A stretch of DNA of 64,000 nt from Prosapia bicincta (taxonomy: Eukaryota > Arthropoda > Insecta > Hemiptera > Cercopidae): positions 16,595,459 to 16,659,458 of the forward strand of contig JBAIZL010000006.1 in the NCBI GenBank assembly GCA_036971475.1, written 5' to 3'. Below are positions 24,524 to 39,134 of the stretch, piece by piece. A model generated the notes under the pieces. It searched no databases. It was given only the letters and a program-made list of their open reading frames with translations, and was not told where the DNA came from. Position 1 is the stretch's first letter, and each line of letters starts with the position of its first letter. The position numbers were made by a program, and so were the translations under genes.

Positions 24524-26004
24524 AGCATATTCATTAGCTTTGTGGATTGTCCAAATAAATCATGATTTCATTGGAGCTGTGAGACACCAGATTGTTGCTG
24601 TGCTCATTTTGATCTGTTTTGCTTGAATTAGAAAGAAATAAAACATGGTTAGCTAGAAGTGACATCAATAATTGAAATGAAGGTGTTCTGAAAAAAAGCT
24701 ATTTTGATAATTATGTTTAGAACTATCATTCAATAATTAGGCTAAAGATTGTATTGTCCTTTTTAAAAATTACTTGATTATCCTGCCATTTAAAAATGTT
24801 AAAATTAAATGAAAAAAACAGTTCGCATGTACTTTATTTTTTGTGGGGAAAAATAAGTTCTTAATTATTGTAAAGCCTATATAAAAATTTTAAAAAAACA
24901 ATTAAATTATTTAATTTCCACTCTAGATAGCTTATCAGAGGTTTTCTGTTACATACTGACTTTGACAAAAATAATTGATTGTTTCCAACAAGTAGTGCAC
25001 TATAAAAGGAAGTAATAAGTTACAATTGTTTTTACAATTCGTTTTAATTTGTTTATTTGTTAAATATTATAAAAAATTATTTAGTTCATTCAGTAATGTT
25101 TTATTATGGCTGACATGAACTTTATAAACTGTATGATTTCTGCTTTAAACTGTCACTAACAACTCAGTATCCAAAATAATCCAACCTAAGTTTACAAACA
25201 AATTATAAAACTAAGCAACTGTGGCATAATTTTTATCTAAATAAATAAAATCTCAAATGTTTAAGAGTACAATAATAGACATATTTTCTTGGTAAATATA
25301 AATATTAGTTTACTCTGGACTGTTTCCTTTTTATCTTAACAATAAGTTTTATTTTTGTTTTATATAAAAGTGTTTCAAAATTTATGGCAAAATTCGATAT
25401 TGTTTTGGTTAAATATTTCCCGTTAGGGATATGTGTATATATGGAATTGAAGTGTGATGCAACTTCCTTCACATTTGTTCAGAATATCGACAATATCCAT
25501 TATCTTGCTCCTTTAATTACTCCTCTAAAGGTATATCATCCTTTAAACTAAAGGATTGCTGGCTAAGTTCCAGTTTTGTATTCAGCTAAGTAGGTCTGAA
25601 AAATTCGTTTATTTTAGGAGGTTTTAAAGTCTAATCTATTGCCAGGAACTGAGAGTATATAGAGCAAACATTTGACAATATATTGCACTTACTTCAAGGC
25701 AGGCCTCAAGATTGTGTTGCAGAACCTTGTTGAAAATGTAGCGCAAGGATAAGGTCGAGTAGTAATGCCACTTTTATTGAAACTTTTCTAATGTTGGCAC
25801 ATCGCAACGACAGGTGTAAATACTTTGCCAATTGCGCACCTTATCCCTCAGGCATCGTGTTTTCTCTCAACGTCAAAGTCTGACAAGACTCCAATTCTGA
25901 ATGGAAGATTTCAGACCTATTTTTGTATCTGTCTTGGAGTAAATTATTTTACAGGTTATTTTTGGTACTTCAAAGTGTTTGTGGGTGGATCCATTGTGAT
26001 AATA
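24524..26004. other. putative intronic non-coding stretch
   Basis: AT-rich. The segment 25680-25930 is of higher complexity, but the 60-codon open frame at 25825 has no recognisable domain. Confidence 0.4.
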
Positions 26005-26219
26005 TAAGTCATGATTCATGACTTATAAATTATTTAAATAATTTTTAAATCTAAATAAAATATGTTATAACATTGTGTCGTATCCAAATTGTATAGGAAT
26101 ACTGAACTTATAGAACGATTTCTTAAAGTGTTTTTGCATTTTTAATTCACTTTTCAACAAGGTGAGAACTAAGTCAATAAATATATATATATATCCAAAT
26201 CTAAATTATAATGAAAAAG

Positions 26220-26257
<38 letters not shown>

Positions 26258-26433
26258 GTGTAGATTTTATTTTAAACTATTGAATTAGTTCTCGCCTTGT
26301 TGAAAAGTGGATTAAAAATACAAAAACACTTTATGAAATCGTTCTATAAGTTCAGTATTCCTATACAATTTGGATACAACGACACAATGTTATAACATTA
26401 GATTTATAAATTATTTATGAATCATGACTACTT
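26005..26433. repeat. long inverted repeat around (TA)n, family P4
   Basis: The left arm (about 26007-26175) contains ATACTGAACTTATAGAACGA and CACTTTTCAACAAGG. The right arm (about 26283-26433) contains TCGTTCTATAAGTTCAGTAT and CCTTGTTGAAAAGTG. The arms match over about 150 bp. The loop consists of (TA)n tracts. Confidence 0.9.
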
Positions 26434-26439
26434 ATATTA

Positions 26440-27858
<1,419 letters not shown>

Positions 27859-27862
27859 TTAA

Positions 27863-28858
27863 CCCTTAGCTGCTATACCCTCAAAAACCTACTTAACTAC
27901 TATACAACGTCTGTCAGACGTACTTTTTTGAAAATTTTTTACGTTCACATTTCTTTGGGGGAAAACATTTAACCCTATTTGTGTTAAATTATAAGATATA
28001 AATAAACTAAAAAATTATAAAAGGTGTTGTTCGACATAAAAATAGCCCATCACGGCTCTGTAGCAAAATAAGTACAAATGTTTGTGTTAGATTACAAAAA
28101 CAACGTTTTATGTAAATTTTGTTAAAATATTAATCTAAAATATTTGTTTATTTAAAGAATATAAGTTGCATTGCATATATGAACAATTTTGGCATTGCAT
28201 GGTTTATTATTATATTGAGAAAAAAAATCCAAAGTTATGTAAATATTTTTTTCTAGAGATTTATATAAATCAGGAAAATAATTAATATTACACTTCAATT
28301 ATGAACAAAACTTACTTTATTTAGTTACAAAACAGTAAACTCAACAAAATTAATTTACCATGTAGTCCATTCCAAGTCTTTGAACTACAGGTCTAGGACT
28401 TCTAGCCTATTCCAAGCAACTTGCGCACACTTTCCTAGCACACTCCAAGAATATTGACTTTTCAATCCTGCTTGGTAAGCAGGTGGCTCCTCAGTAGATG
28501 TTGGAATATCCATAATATAAATTTATGTTCTAAAGGTTCATAAAGATATATATATATATATATATATACACTGCTATTATATACACACACAAAAATCACA
28601 CAACCACTATACCACGTCAACCAGACGTCGCTGTTACGGGAGAAAAGTAGCACAACTACTATAATACGTCTGTCAGCCGTTAAATTGACCCTAACTTAAA
28701 AACAAAGAAAAGAAACGCGATGCTACTTTCACTCATTAAAGACCTTTAATCAACTGGCAGCTAGGTGGCCAGACTGGTTTCTAGGGGGTGGGGGATGGGG
28801 AGAAAACCGAACGTAAACATCCGGGCCGTCTGTGAGATGTCAGTATAGTAGTTAAGGG
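27863..28858. mobile_element. piggyBac-like non-autonomous element bounded by TTAA
   Basis: TTAA flanks both sides (27859-27862 and 28859-28862). The left end is CCCTTAGCTGCTATACCCTC. The reverse-complemented right end is CCCTTAACTACTATACTGAC, matching at 13 of the first 15 bases. A CCC start and TTAA duplication are the piggyBac signature. Subterminal copies of ACTACTATA followed by ACGTCTGTCAGACG occur near 27895, 28605 and 28655 and could be transposase sites. At 996 bp, no transposase frame is present. The 63-codon minus frame at 28462 is not recognisable. Confidence 0.85.
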
Positions 28859-28862
28859 TTAA

Positions 28863-29892
28863 CCCTTAACATTATACATTGTGGATAATGGAGGCATCTG
28901 TAATGCAAAAATCCTTGTGTTAACATTGTATCACAGGCAATAATGAATAACCATTCATGTTTTTTTTTATTTCAAAAAATTGTATTAATAATTCAGATGG
29001 TTTTAAGGGATACATAAACAATAGAAGTGCTATTTATTTTCAGAATTGTTTTTGATATGTGTTATAACCATAGAAACTAGTTTTACATGTGAATTATAGG
29101 AACATTTTAAACAACATATTGCACAAGATTCCAGTTAACAAGTACAAGAAATTAAAAAATATATATCGCCCAATTATATTATCATACTATTAAAAAGTTC
29201 ATTCAATCAATGAATATATTTATTAATAAAATTTCATATTTTTCAGGTAACATTCACCGTTTAAAAGTTTTTATTAAATTTTTGTCTTATTCAAGAATAT
29301 TTAAGGAATTATCTTTTTCTCTAATTTTATCACTATCATTGTAAATATTCTTAACATATAACTTTTACTTTGCTAAAAAGGTACAATAATGCGTGTGATA
29401 AGAGGTAGGTCTTTAAATATTTTTTTCATATGAAACTTAATAATGTTAGTTACAATACTATCATAATGGCTGTTATTTAATTATTAATTTTCAAAATTTT
29501 AAGAAATTTTATTTAAATGAATGAAAGTACAAGTACTGTGTATTAGTAAAATCATCAGAGTATTTAGTACCTCTTATTTTGGACTTTTTCACAGATGTAG
29601 TTATTATAACATCAGTTTATACAACTTACAGTTATTACTAATTACAAACATGTCTATTTTGATCTCATTTTTCTTGAAAACACATGGTGGCAATAGCAGC
29701 TTTAATTTGAATAAGGCTTTCTTTAATATTTAAAATCTTTCATTTTTGTATTAATATACCCACTATAAGATCTATAAATTCTGTCTGCAGCTGCCCCAGA
29801 GTGGGCATTTTAGAATCTGTTAATTGAGACCCTGTGCCAATGTCCTTTATTATCTTTCCATAAAATAGGAACTTGAATGTTAATAAGAACTA
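28863..29892. other. putative intronic non-coding stretch
   Basis: AT-rich with no recognisable element. The 70-codon frame at 29521 has no domain I recognise. Confidence 0.4.
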
Positions 29893-29900
29893 CTTCCTAG

Positions 29901-30474
29901 CAAGGGCAGCTCTGGGGGAAGGGTGCTAGAGGTAAATTGTCCCCCCTCCCTCAAGTATTTGGGTACTATTTTTTTAGAAATATTTTTCACATCCGAAAAC
30001 TTATCCCAGATTACTTATAAAAATGTATTTTTCATTTAACTTTATTTTAAAGCAATGTATATTGTTTTTACATTTATGTAATGTTAGGTGAAGAAATTCA
30101 TCTGATAACATTGTTAGTTCCACCCAGCATAAACCACACTGGCATGTCACGCACTAGTTCCGTACAGGCTCGACTATACTAACAGTCTGTGTACTACAAC
30201 TCCGTGTCGTCCTCGTCAGACCGAACTGTTTGATGAAACGATAAAAATTGTACAATATTTTGTGTTATGTACAAAATAATTTTGGTATCTATGTAAATTC
30301 AGGATACATGATTCGATGGAAACATGCCAAATTTCCTCCGATTTTTAAGTACAACAATAGCTTTATATTTCAATTTTTAGTCTTTATTTTTGAAAGTTTT
30401 TTGCCCCAAACCACCCTATGTTTTCCTGCCACTTTGCCACCCTCTTCCTGAAGTCTACCCTGTAGCCGCCATTT
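29901..30474. mobile_element. possible hAT-like MITE with 8-bp TSD
   Basis: CTTCCTAG occurs at 29893-29900 and 30475-30482, and both copies are followed by C. The candidate left end CAAGGGCAGCTCTGGGGG and reverse-complemented right end AAATGGCGGCTACAGGGT are only loosely similar (shared AA, GGC-GCT, GGG). The direct repeat lies exactly at the edges of a GC-richer block, which supports insertion. The terminal repeats are weak. Confidence 0.4.
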
Positions 30475-30483
30475 CTTCCTAGC

Positions 30484-31718
30484 CCTTATAAGAACATTAT
30501 AATTTCAAAACATCATTTTAGCATAATTTCATGTATAAGATTTTTTTACGTTTGATAACTACCTTTTTTCTATGGCAGTGGAAGTGGGTTTGATGAAAGA
30601 ATGAGGGGAAAGGGGTAAAAAAAGTTAGGACATGAATCTCTCCTAATATAAGTGACAGGTTGATTAAACCTTTAATCATTTGAGAACCTCAAGATGATAG
30701 GCCTACATGATCCAGCCTGACCAAATCAAACACATCAAAGCACTTGGTATATTATTTGCTAATTTGTGTTGCTTTAAAGTATTTAATTCAAAGTATTTAA
30801 AGCTAGCCTTTAGGTGAGGTTAAACTCTGTATACCTTTACTGTTTAGTTTCATAAGTAAAAGTTTCACTACCCTTTTCCTTTATTTTCTGATGTAGAACA
30901 AAACTTATGTCAACATGTAGAATAACTTTAGCTAGTAGTAAACATTGTGTAATATAATTTCACTTTTGTGTACATTCTGCTACATTTCTTTACATTTTCA
31001 TTTTTTCCATTATTAGAATTTAGTGTTAATATTATTCAATGAAGGCTTTAAATACAACGAATTTACAAAATTGAGGCAGTGAGTTGGTTCATTAACTTTT
31101 CTTATCGGATGAAAATGAGTAGAATAAATTCTGATCCACTAAAAAAACTAGCGCTCGATTTATTAGAAACTATTTGGGGAGTATACTGACAATGACCTGG
31201 TACTGGCAATGCCCCAGCATTCCTTCCAAATGCAGGAAATTCAACTGAGGAATCTATTGACAATGAAATTAGCCTAAAGCTAATAAACAGTTTCTAAAAT
31301 GTGCCCACTTCAGGTCAGGCATAGACCTGTTTATATTATGAATCATGTAGCAATCAAATTTTGTATGCTAACTGCTAATAAAATGTAATTTTTTTTCTTG
31401 GGTTTCTTGTTACCAAGGTATTTCTTCCACAAAATGGTAGGTGGGTATGTTCCAAACATTTTGCTTTAAAAAAAATTCAAATATTGTATTTACAAACAGT
31501 ACTTGTACTTTTTTTGTAAGTGCGTAAATGGCCCTTTTTGGCAAAGTCAACTTTGCACATACCTTTCTTGTAAAGTGATAACAAAGAAACTGTGCATATA
31601 AAATTCTGAATTTTTGCTTGGTTTTCAAAGACATAAATGTTTGCTTTAAAAAAGTTATATTCTTTGCAAAACTATTTGAAATACACAACAGTAAAAATTA
31701 AAACAGTTAACTCTATAT
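30484..31718. other. putative intronic non-coding stretch
   Basis: No feature recognised. The 92-codon minus frame at 31410-31688 has no recognisable domain. Confidence 0.4.
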
Positions 31719-31845
31719 CTCACTTCACATTTGTTTATTAAAACTACCAGACCAGTTTCGACGACAATGTCGCCTTCATCAGTGCTTGGCTACTGATGAA
31801 GGCCACAGTACCCAAGCATAGATGAAGGCGATATCATTGTCTTAA
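31719..31845 (-). mobile_element. PLE-like terminal hairpin fragment
   Basis: CCAGTTTCGACGACAATGTC followed by GCCTTCATCAGTGCTTGG, then TACTGATGAAGG and GATGAAGGCGATATCATTGT, form inverted copies. The reverse strand reads GATGAAGGCGACATTGTCGT then CGAAACTGG, a layout like the tails of the other PLE copies here (GATGCTGGTACTGTTGTAAT then CAGCGAAACG). Assignment to PLEs is by this resemblance only. Confidence 0.45.
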
Positions 31846-32569
31846 TCATTCCTTAATAGTATTTTTTCTAATAATCCTTAAGCTTTATTGATTAAAATAA
31901 CATAAGAGTAGTAGATAGAAAGGTCTTTGAGACTATGTGAAGAGCATTACCATACCTGGTTCCATTCAGGGACTTTTTTTTAACCCCACTTATATTGCGC
32001 CTATTCTTTCTTCTCTCTATCCTTAAATGGTAAAATTTTTAGACACTGCTCTGTGAACTCATTAGAAGTGTTACTGAATCGGTGAACAATGAACCCCAAC
32101 ATCTGCCATATCAGGGGGTTTTATATCCCTAATTTTATTTAGTTGACTATACTTTTCAGATCACTTGTAGGTGGTAATAGTCTTATTATACCCATTGTCT
32201 TAATAAAAAGAAACAAACCAACAAATTATATAGCATACAAAAATAATTCTTTGTTTCATTTTTTATTTTTTGCGTTTTTTTTTTAATGTCACTAGACTCT
32301 TTGTTTAGTTCTGTAGAAAGATAGACATCTATTTGTTAAAATAAAAATAATAATGAATGCCCATTAAAAACTATTGTAGAAAAACAAGAACACCATCAAA
32401 TTAAACATTATCAATTAAATAGCACCAACTAATATATACAACACAACATTATTTGATTAACTATATAAGCACCTGAAAAATAAACTCATCCTCAAAACTT
32501 TAATTTGATAAACCTATAAAATAGATAACACTGTCATACAGATCATTCAAAACTCATAAACTAACCAAC
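31846..32569. other. non-coding stretch, G-poor in its right half
   Basis: From about 32350 the + strand becomes nearly devoid of G, continuous with the PLE relic that follows, so the right part may be decayed reverse-transcriptase sequence. No reliable protein match could be read. Confidence 0.35.
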
Positions 32570-33090
32570 ACATTTTGTAAATATAGCATACTCAATATCA
32601 CAAACATAGACTTATATAACTCTGCTAGCATATACAAAACTAGCTTGCAGCTAGTGCCTCGATTTCTACATAAGCTGAACAGGAGGTCATTTAACACACG
32701 CTACCAAGAAGCTATAAAACTACTTACTAACAAAAACACTCAATCAAACTTTGTCAAACATTTACAAATAACAATGCAAACATCACAACAAACACCACAC
32801 AACCAAATAATGCGAAAAATACTAACACATCCAACACACATACTTAACACCCAACTTTATAACTCAAGTACTTTTTTTGACGTTATAATCCTCAAAAAAC
32901 TCTCTAAAATCACACCTAATAACACTATCCTATACTGTCCCCCGGCATTACCCCACCCTTACCCTAACCTAAAACAACCAAGAGTTCATTTACATTCTGT
33001 GTTGGCAATGTGATACATCTCAATGTGAAACAGCCGTCCTGATTGAACAATTGAAGTAAATGCTACTACAAGCAAGTGTTTTTTACCAAT
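32570..33090 (+). pseudogene. Penelope-like element GIY-YIG endonuclease fragment and 3' tail, decayed
   Basis: A + strand frame reads SIYKTSLQ, then NRRSFNTRYQEAIKLLTNKN, then TQSNFVKHLQITMQT, then MRKILTH. PLE proteins end in a GIY-YIG nuclease with the pattern C-x-x-C-x-x-F-Y-I-G-x-T-G-R-S-F-x-x-R-x-x-E-H, then an S-x-F-A-x-H block and an I-x-x-x-M-x-I-L-H block. This is a degraded copy: the Cys pair and the YIG motif are lost and the GR is now RR. Downstream at 33013-33080, ACATCTCAATGTGAAACAGC then CGTCCTG and GCTACTACAAGCAAG match the palindrome at 40.2-40.44 kb, giving that palindrome a PLE identity. It is inactive. Confidence 0.65.
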
Positions 33091-34019
33091 TCAGTTTAAC
33101 GCTATTAGCAAATATCTAGTTGCTAAAAATGGAATCAAATAATATTTTTTAAACTTTGAAATCCACATTTGATTTTTTAAAGATCATATATACTATTTCA
33201 GATATTAAAAAAAACTGATATTTGTCATTTAATTGTGCAGTTCTTAAAAAAAAGTGAAGAATTATAGCCATTTAAACAGAAAATATGTGGCTAATGCTAT
33301 GGTAGTTTAGAACCAAAATAATAAAATTCTCATGATTAAAAAAGAGGTATTAAAACAAGATGCAAAACAAGGGAAAACAACAATCCAGAAAGAATAAACA
33401 AAACCAAAACACACCAGACAAACATAGAAGAAAAACCAGAGGCAAAAGTGAGTACACCTCACAAAATGTTATATTATTATCTTGGATCATGGTTTCTTTA
33501 ATGGTTTTTTGGTGAAAAATTGGTTTAGAGTAGAGTTTGATCTGTGTAAAAGTAATTTTGTTATATTTTGCTAAACATTGTATAAATGATTAGCATAATT
33601 TACTCCAAAAATAAACACAATTGCTAAGCTTCCAAAGTTCCCATTAGGATATTTCTGTAATATTGCTCACAAAAGTCTGTTGACCTTTGCTTTATCATTT
33701 CCTTTCATGTTTTTAGAAACTAAGATTAGCAGAATATTGTATGTGGTTCATGGGTTTTTTTAAAACATGAACTTATATTGAGACCTATGCTTAATATATA
33801 CCTCTGCCAGTTTAACACCTCCAATGCAATCTAAATATTTTGGTAACTATATCATTTTCATGCTCTTTGGATAAAACAAAAAATATTACAAATCATAAAA
33901 TAATATAACTTAAAAGAGTAGTTAAAACATAGTTTATGCTTCAGGGAAGTAAAAATAAATAAGAAATGGAGATCAAATTGAAGCAGTTCCATCCAGATGT
34001 AATGTTATAACCTTAACGT
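33091..34019. other. putative intronic non-coding stretch
   Basis: A-rich on the + strand. No element recognised. Confidence 0.4.
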
Positions 34020-34830
34020 AGCTATGGATGCTGTAGTTTTCCAACACTCTTTGAGTCTTTTCTGGTAGAATTTACGCATCTTCCTGGGTTACTACCGTCT
34101 TTAGTGTTTCCAAACTTTATGGATGGAATTGTTACACCTTGTCCTTGAAATAACCCCAAAGAAGTAAAATCACAGTGTCATATTTGGTAATTGTGGCGGC
34201 TGGCGAATTTCAATACACAAGGATATAATGTCTCCTAGATTAATTTATCTGATAAGTAGAATTGAGCGACAACTTGTGTGGGCTGTTGTACAATCCCATT
34301 GAAACCACGCAATATCTGCATCAGTTCATTTGAAATTTTCTCCAATGTAGGTTAGCAAACATTTTGTAGCATTCGAGAATACCGATCATCGTTCACTTTT
34401 ATAATGACGGACTCTTCAAACAAGTACAGACCCAACACACTAAAGTTAAAAATTGCAAACAACACTATAACATTTAGGGGATGATGTGGTCGTTGACCAG
34501 TATCTGAAATATTGTCTGTTGACTGTCCTTGAAAGGTGAAAATATACCTTATCTGATAAAATAAGAACATTGGGGGTTTGAACATTGGGAGATTGAGGTC
34601 TTGACATAACATTGTCTAGGGTTCAATGTTTCTCGCTCAATTATTGTGCAGTCTTATTTTGTAGGGATGGATATACAGATCTCTATAGAAGACAAACACT
34701 TCTGTCAGACGACTGTTGGGCTGTAGGGACTTGTTGCTGAGAAGACTGTTCAACTAAAGCTCTCATGGTGACATTTTCTCGACCTGAAGCATTTTTTTTC
34801 ATTGCAGAATTTTTGGTCTTAATTTTGAAG
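34020..34830 (-). pseudogene. IS630/mariner-type transposase (DUF4817-like HTH family), broken
   Basis: Minus-strand readings in shifting frames give, in order: NVTMRALVEQSSQQ (N-terminal HTH region); ILSDEVYFHL (usual motif F/M-S-D-E-A-H-F-H-L, with a catalytic Asp); VNRQYFRYWS; VNDDRYSRMLQNV; WFQWDCTTAHTS (usual WFQQDGATAHT, second catalytic Asp, present as WD); and MTL-FYFFGVIS (usual LTPCDFFLWG, third Asp lost). At least four frame changes and several stops make it dead. Another member of the same superfamily is at 61.5 kb. Terminal repeats were not located. Confidence 0.75.
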
Positions 34831-35479
34831 TCTAGTTATTTTTTAAGTACTTCTATAAAATGAAAGACCAACGCGTACACAGCTATTGAATCACATGATC
34901 CCCAACCTTGACCCCTACCCTGCCAATAGCTAAACATCTTCCAAATCTGGGAGTTTATTACGGCGCACTCTGTAGGTTATGAGGCATTGTTTTAAACAGC
35001 TGCACAGTTTTTAAAAGTATAATTGTGACCTCTTTTCCTCCCTACCTCTATAAACATTATAGAGAGAAAGTCATTTCACATAAGGCTATAAAATAAAGAA
35101 GTTAAAGTACCTTGGATTAAATTAGTTTTTAGTAAATCTATTTTTAGATTGTATTAGTTTGCAAAATGTATTGGGTCACAGAAATAATATTGTGGATAAG
35201 GAAATGTACAAGTAGCGGTCCGTTGGAGTGTACAATGGTTCTCTCAAATATCTCATAGCTGGAAAAGATTAGAAAAAAAAGAAATTATTTCCAAAGTTAC
35301 ATCAGCTAACTCTTTAAAGAAAGAAATATACTCAGCTGACATATTGCTCAAACGACACTATTCCCAAAGAGGACACCTTTGATACATTGAATGGCGGTGA
35401 GTGTCAAAGAACATTTCTAATCAGAAACCTAAAGTAGTCTGAATTAACTAAGGTCTGAAGCAGCGTAGCCAGAACATTT
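34831..35479. other. putative intronic non-coding stretch
   Basis: The left part may still belong to the decayed mariner-type element. Nothing else is recognisable. Confidence 0.35.
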
Positions 35480-35960
35480 CAAATAAGTAATGTAAACAAA
35501 AAATGTTTAAAGTCAATTCCTACTTTGGTCAACAAATCATTACAACAAATTTAAATAAAGTAACATACCGTATGCTTCAAGTCATTTGTTCTACAACATA
35601 ACCTATAACATAAAGTCAGCTGTTTTATGAAATCATATGTTATCACTTATTTTAAGAAAAATAGGACGAAATAACTATATTGGATACCTTGTCCCTTTTG
35701 TGAGAACTTTTTCTTTCATATAAAACTAAAATTAATTCATTAAATTTAATTAATAAATTATTATTTGAAAAAAATTGTGTTGATATCAAGTATCATCCTC
35801 TGCAAGTTTAAAAAAAATGTATTTGAACTTGAGGGGATGAACAAAAAGTATTTTATTAAGAATAACTAAATTTATTCAATAAGTGAAAATTTAAACAAAA
35901 TATGAGAGTGAGAGTGTGAACTAATAGAAGGAATTGAAAATGTGAACCAAGAATAAAGGT
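35480..35960 (+). repeat. interspersed repeat family R1, copy B (best reference copy)
   Basis: It shares GTCAGCTGTTTTATGAAATC, AACTAAAATTAATTCATTAA and GTATTTGAACTTGAG with copy A at 1470-1960, and its reverse complement matches 12270-12700. About 480 bp, non-coding, class unknown. Confidence 0.6.
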
Positions 35961-38900
35961 AGTATTAAAATGTTTCTAAGTACTAGCCATGAGCAAAACA
36001 ATAGAAAAAGATTCATCAAAATGCTACAGAAAAATATTTTTGTTAGATGACTAACATCTTTATTTAAAATGTTCATCTTATTCAAAATTTTACAGGAAAT
36101 TGGATTGAAATTTCATTTTGAAAAAGGGGTAACAACAGTAGTATAATAGTAAATTAAAAGTATAATTACTTTGAAATGTGGCTTTTTTATAGTTGTAAGG
36201 ATTAGACACTTAATTTTGTCTCCTGTAGTAGGTCTACATGAGTGATAGCACACATTTGGCTACAATTTTTTCTTTTATCCCAGACTCCAATCATTTTCTA
36301 ATCAGATTCCTATTTTTTACAATCAAAATTCTATTTGTTCGATCATGAATTTTCAAAAAATGTATTTCAGAAATATCAAAAACAAATTAGTTCTTGGTTT
36401 TAAATGTTTTTTTTTTTAAAATGTAAAAGCAAATTTGAAAGAAATGTATTAGGTATAAACTGAAATTATATTTTGATATATTAAATTGAGAAAGATAGAA
36501 GTACAATATGAAAACAATATTTATTAATCATTATGTAGACTAATAAATACTAAATTTTTGCATTCATATTCTTGATCTTTTTACTTTTGAATGGAATTGG
36601 CTTTGGGGAAGGAGTGCAAACAAAAAGAGGCAAGATGAAGGGAGGTAAAATCAATATGTCAACCATGTCAGACACTAAGAATTAAAAATATTTACATTTA
36701 AAGCTGTCAGCAGTGTTTGCTAAAATATCTCAGGCATTCTAGTTAGATATAAACCGTACTGAGGCTGGATTGATTTATCTGAAACTAAATTTTAAACCAT
36801 TTGATTTAAAGGTTCTAAATTTGTATATTTCTAATTTCAATGTTTTTTTTAAAATTTACTTAAATTATGGCACATGCACATTAGCTTGCTGTATTCAAAC
36901 AATCCAAGGTGGGTTGATATTATAGTGAATGTTGTTTCTGTTTTTAAAATGTAGTTTGATTTTTAGGGTCATGTATACTTTTGCTGTATACCCCACTGAA
37001 GGGGTGGTTATTACTTGATTTTAATATAAATAAGGTCATGGAGAACATAGAATGTGTTTGTGTAACTTGGGATTTCGTTTGGTATATGTACAGTAAACAT
37101 AATTGTTAGTGTATAGATGATTTAAAAAAGTAAAATTGTTTTCACACTGTTTTATAAGTATGAATGTGCACCCCCCCCCACATATCTATGCTCCCATCTT
37201 CCAGTCTTTTATGTCTTTATATTTGCAGAACCTCCTTTTTAATAAATATTCCCTTGTGGCCATTTTTTTTTGTATTTCTCTTTTTAGGCAACCTAGTCTT
37301 GATTTTTTTCTGCAATCTGTTATAATCCCTTTTCTTGACATTCACATACTAGACTAGCTGTTTTTTATGTTTTGTCAAAAAACCGTTTTCTCTACATAGT
37401 TTCGTAGTTATGGTTTATGTGGATTTTTTAATGACACCAATCTTTCAGTTCACTATAATGATAATTTATAGATCTACTTACTTTTAAAACATGATAATTC
37501 CTAAAGTAATACTTAAATCAATTTTTAGTAAAGACACTCAATTCAGATCTGTCAATTTAACACAACTTAGACAAAGTGGCAAAAATTGACCACAACTCAT
37601 GTGTCATCCAAGCGTTTTTTTTCTTTTTAAAAAGCAAATTCAGTTTTGCCAATACAATCTAAGAGCATACAAATTTCTTTTAAAGTGTTGGTGACAATTT
37701 TGTTTCGTTTCACATTTTAGATTCCTGGTGGCAATTATGTTCATTATGTTATATGTATCCACATTTCTTTACATTTCTAACAATTTCCTTTTATTTAATG
37801 TTATTGTATCATCACTTCTCTTACCAACAAGAAACATATTTTCATCAGAGGCTGCTATAAATTGAGATCCACTTATAAATGCTCATTTTGATGATTCATT
37901 GGAAACTTGATTAATCAGTTTAAAATAATGAGGTTTCATAAAATTCATATATTTTTAAAGATTTAAAATAAGTTTCCATCTTTATAACTTCACTTCCTTT
38001 ATCTTTTCATCAAAATTTATTTTGAATACTGTCGCTATTTTTGTAAATGTCAGGACATTTCTTCTCTTGAGTGATGTGCAAATCTAATTAAACATGTTGG
38101 AAGAAGTTCTGACAACAGTTCAGTGGCTTCATTACTCAGTTTCTAAAAATACTTTCAAGTCTCTTCAGGGACAGGTAAATTTTCAGAATCCCAACTATAG
38201 CCCTCATTTAAAATCTCTTCATTTTCTCATTTCTAGGAATTTCCTACCCCCCCCCCCCCCTAAACCTTCTTATACTTACTTCAACAGATTTTAGTTCTTG
38301 AATATTTTTAAACAAAAAATACAGTTTAATACAACAAATATTTTCTATTACATAAAATCTTCAACTAAGAAATACGTGAGGCAAATGTGTTACAAAATGT
38401 TAAGGGAAGAATATTCTCTGTAATTTTCCACATATAAAAGAAAATGTGGATATAATATATTAAAAAGAATCCTCTCAAAATAATTAAACAAAAAACGCCA
38501 TTGATATTCTTTTTCATGTCAATGTTCCTATTTATATAAATATAGTGAACAATCAAAATCTGTCAAATAATTTTAAAAGTTTTTGTGGTTTATTTGGCGA
38601 TACATTGATGCCAAACAATGATTTAACTTTGCATTTTATGAATCATTTCCTTTCTGTTTATAAAATAAAACAATTTTGTGTTCAAAGTATTAAAAATGTC
38701 TACAATTATAATTTTCTTGCTCACATTTATACCGGCACTTTTTCTACATAATGCAGTTTTAAAATACAGAAAATTGTATTTTTATATATGGTTGTGTGAG
38801 AGGTTGTGAAGCTTTGAAATGGCAGAATTGGAATAAGCTACACTGATTGAAAAAGTTTAATTTGTATCATTCTTACTTCACTGTTGTTTGTTTCACAGAT

Positions 38901-39120
38901 TACAAAATACTCTCTAAGAGAGTAATTGTTATTTTAAATCCTTTTGAAATAAAAAGTGAAAAAAGGTATATGTATTTAAACGTTTTTTTAAAACTGATTT
39001 TGTTTGTTTTTCATAATAGTTTTCAAGTTACTGTGGGCTCTTTTAAGATTAATTAGGCATTAAAAAAAAAAAAAAAAATGGAAACATGAATTTCCTTATA
39101 AAAGGTTAGTTTTTCTAAAA
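35961..39120. other. putative intronic non-coding stretch
   Basis: This long AT-rich stretch has homopolymer runs (C9 near 37171, C12 near 38248, A18 near 39062). Short open frames at 37136, 38094, 38365, 38545 and 38847 have no recognisable domains and share the local base composition. No element was identified. Confidence 0.4.
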
Positions 39121-39134
39121 AATCATGGTTTTGT

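Noticed and set aside
32645..33013. A 122-codon host gene
   Set aside because: It lies within a G-poor PLE relic and reads as a mutated GIY-YIG domain. There is no ATG start, and the motifs are degraded.
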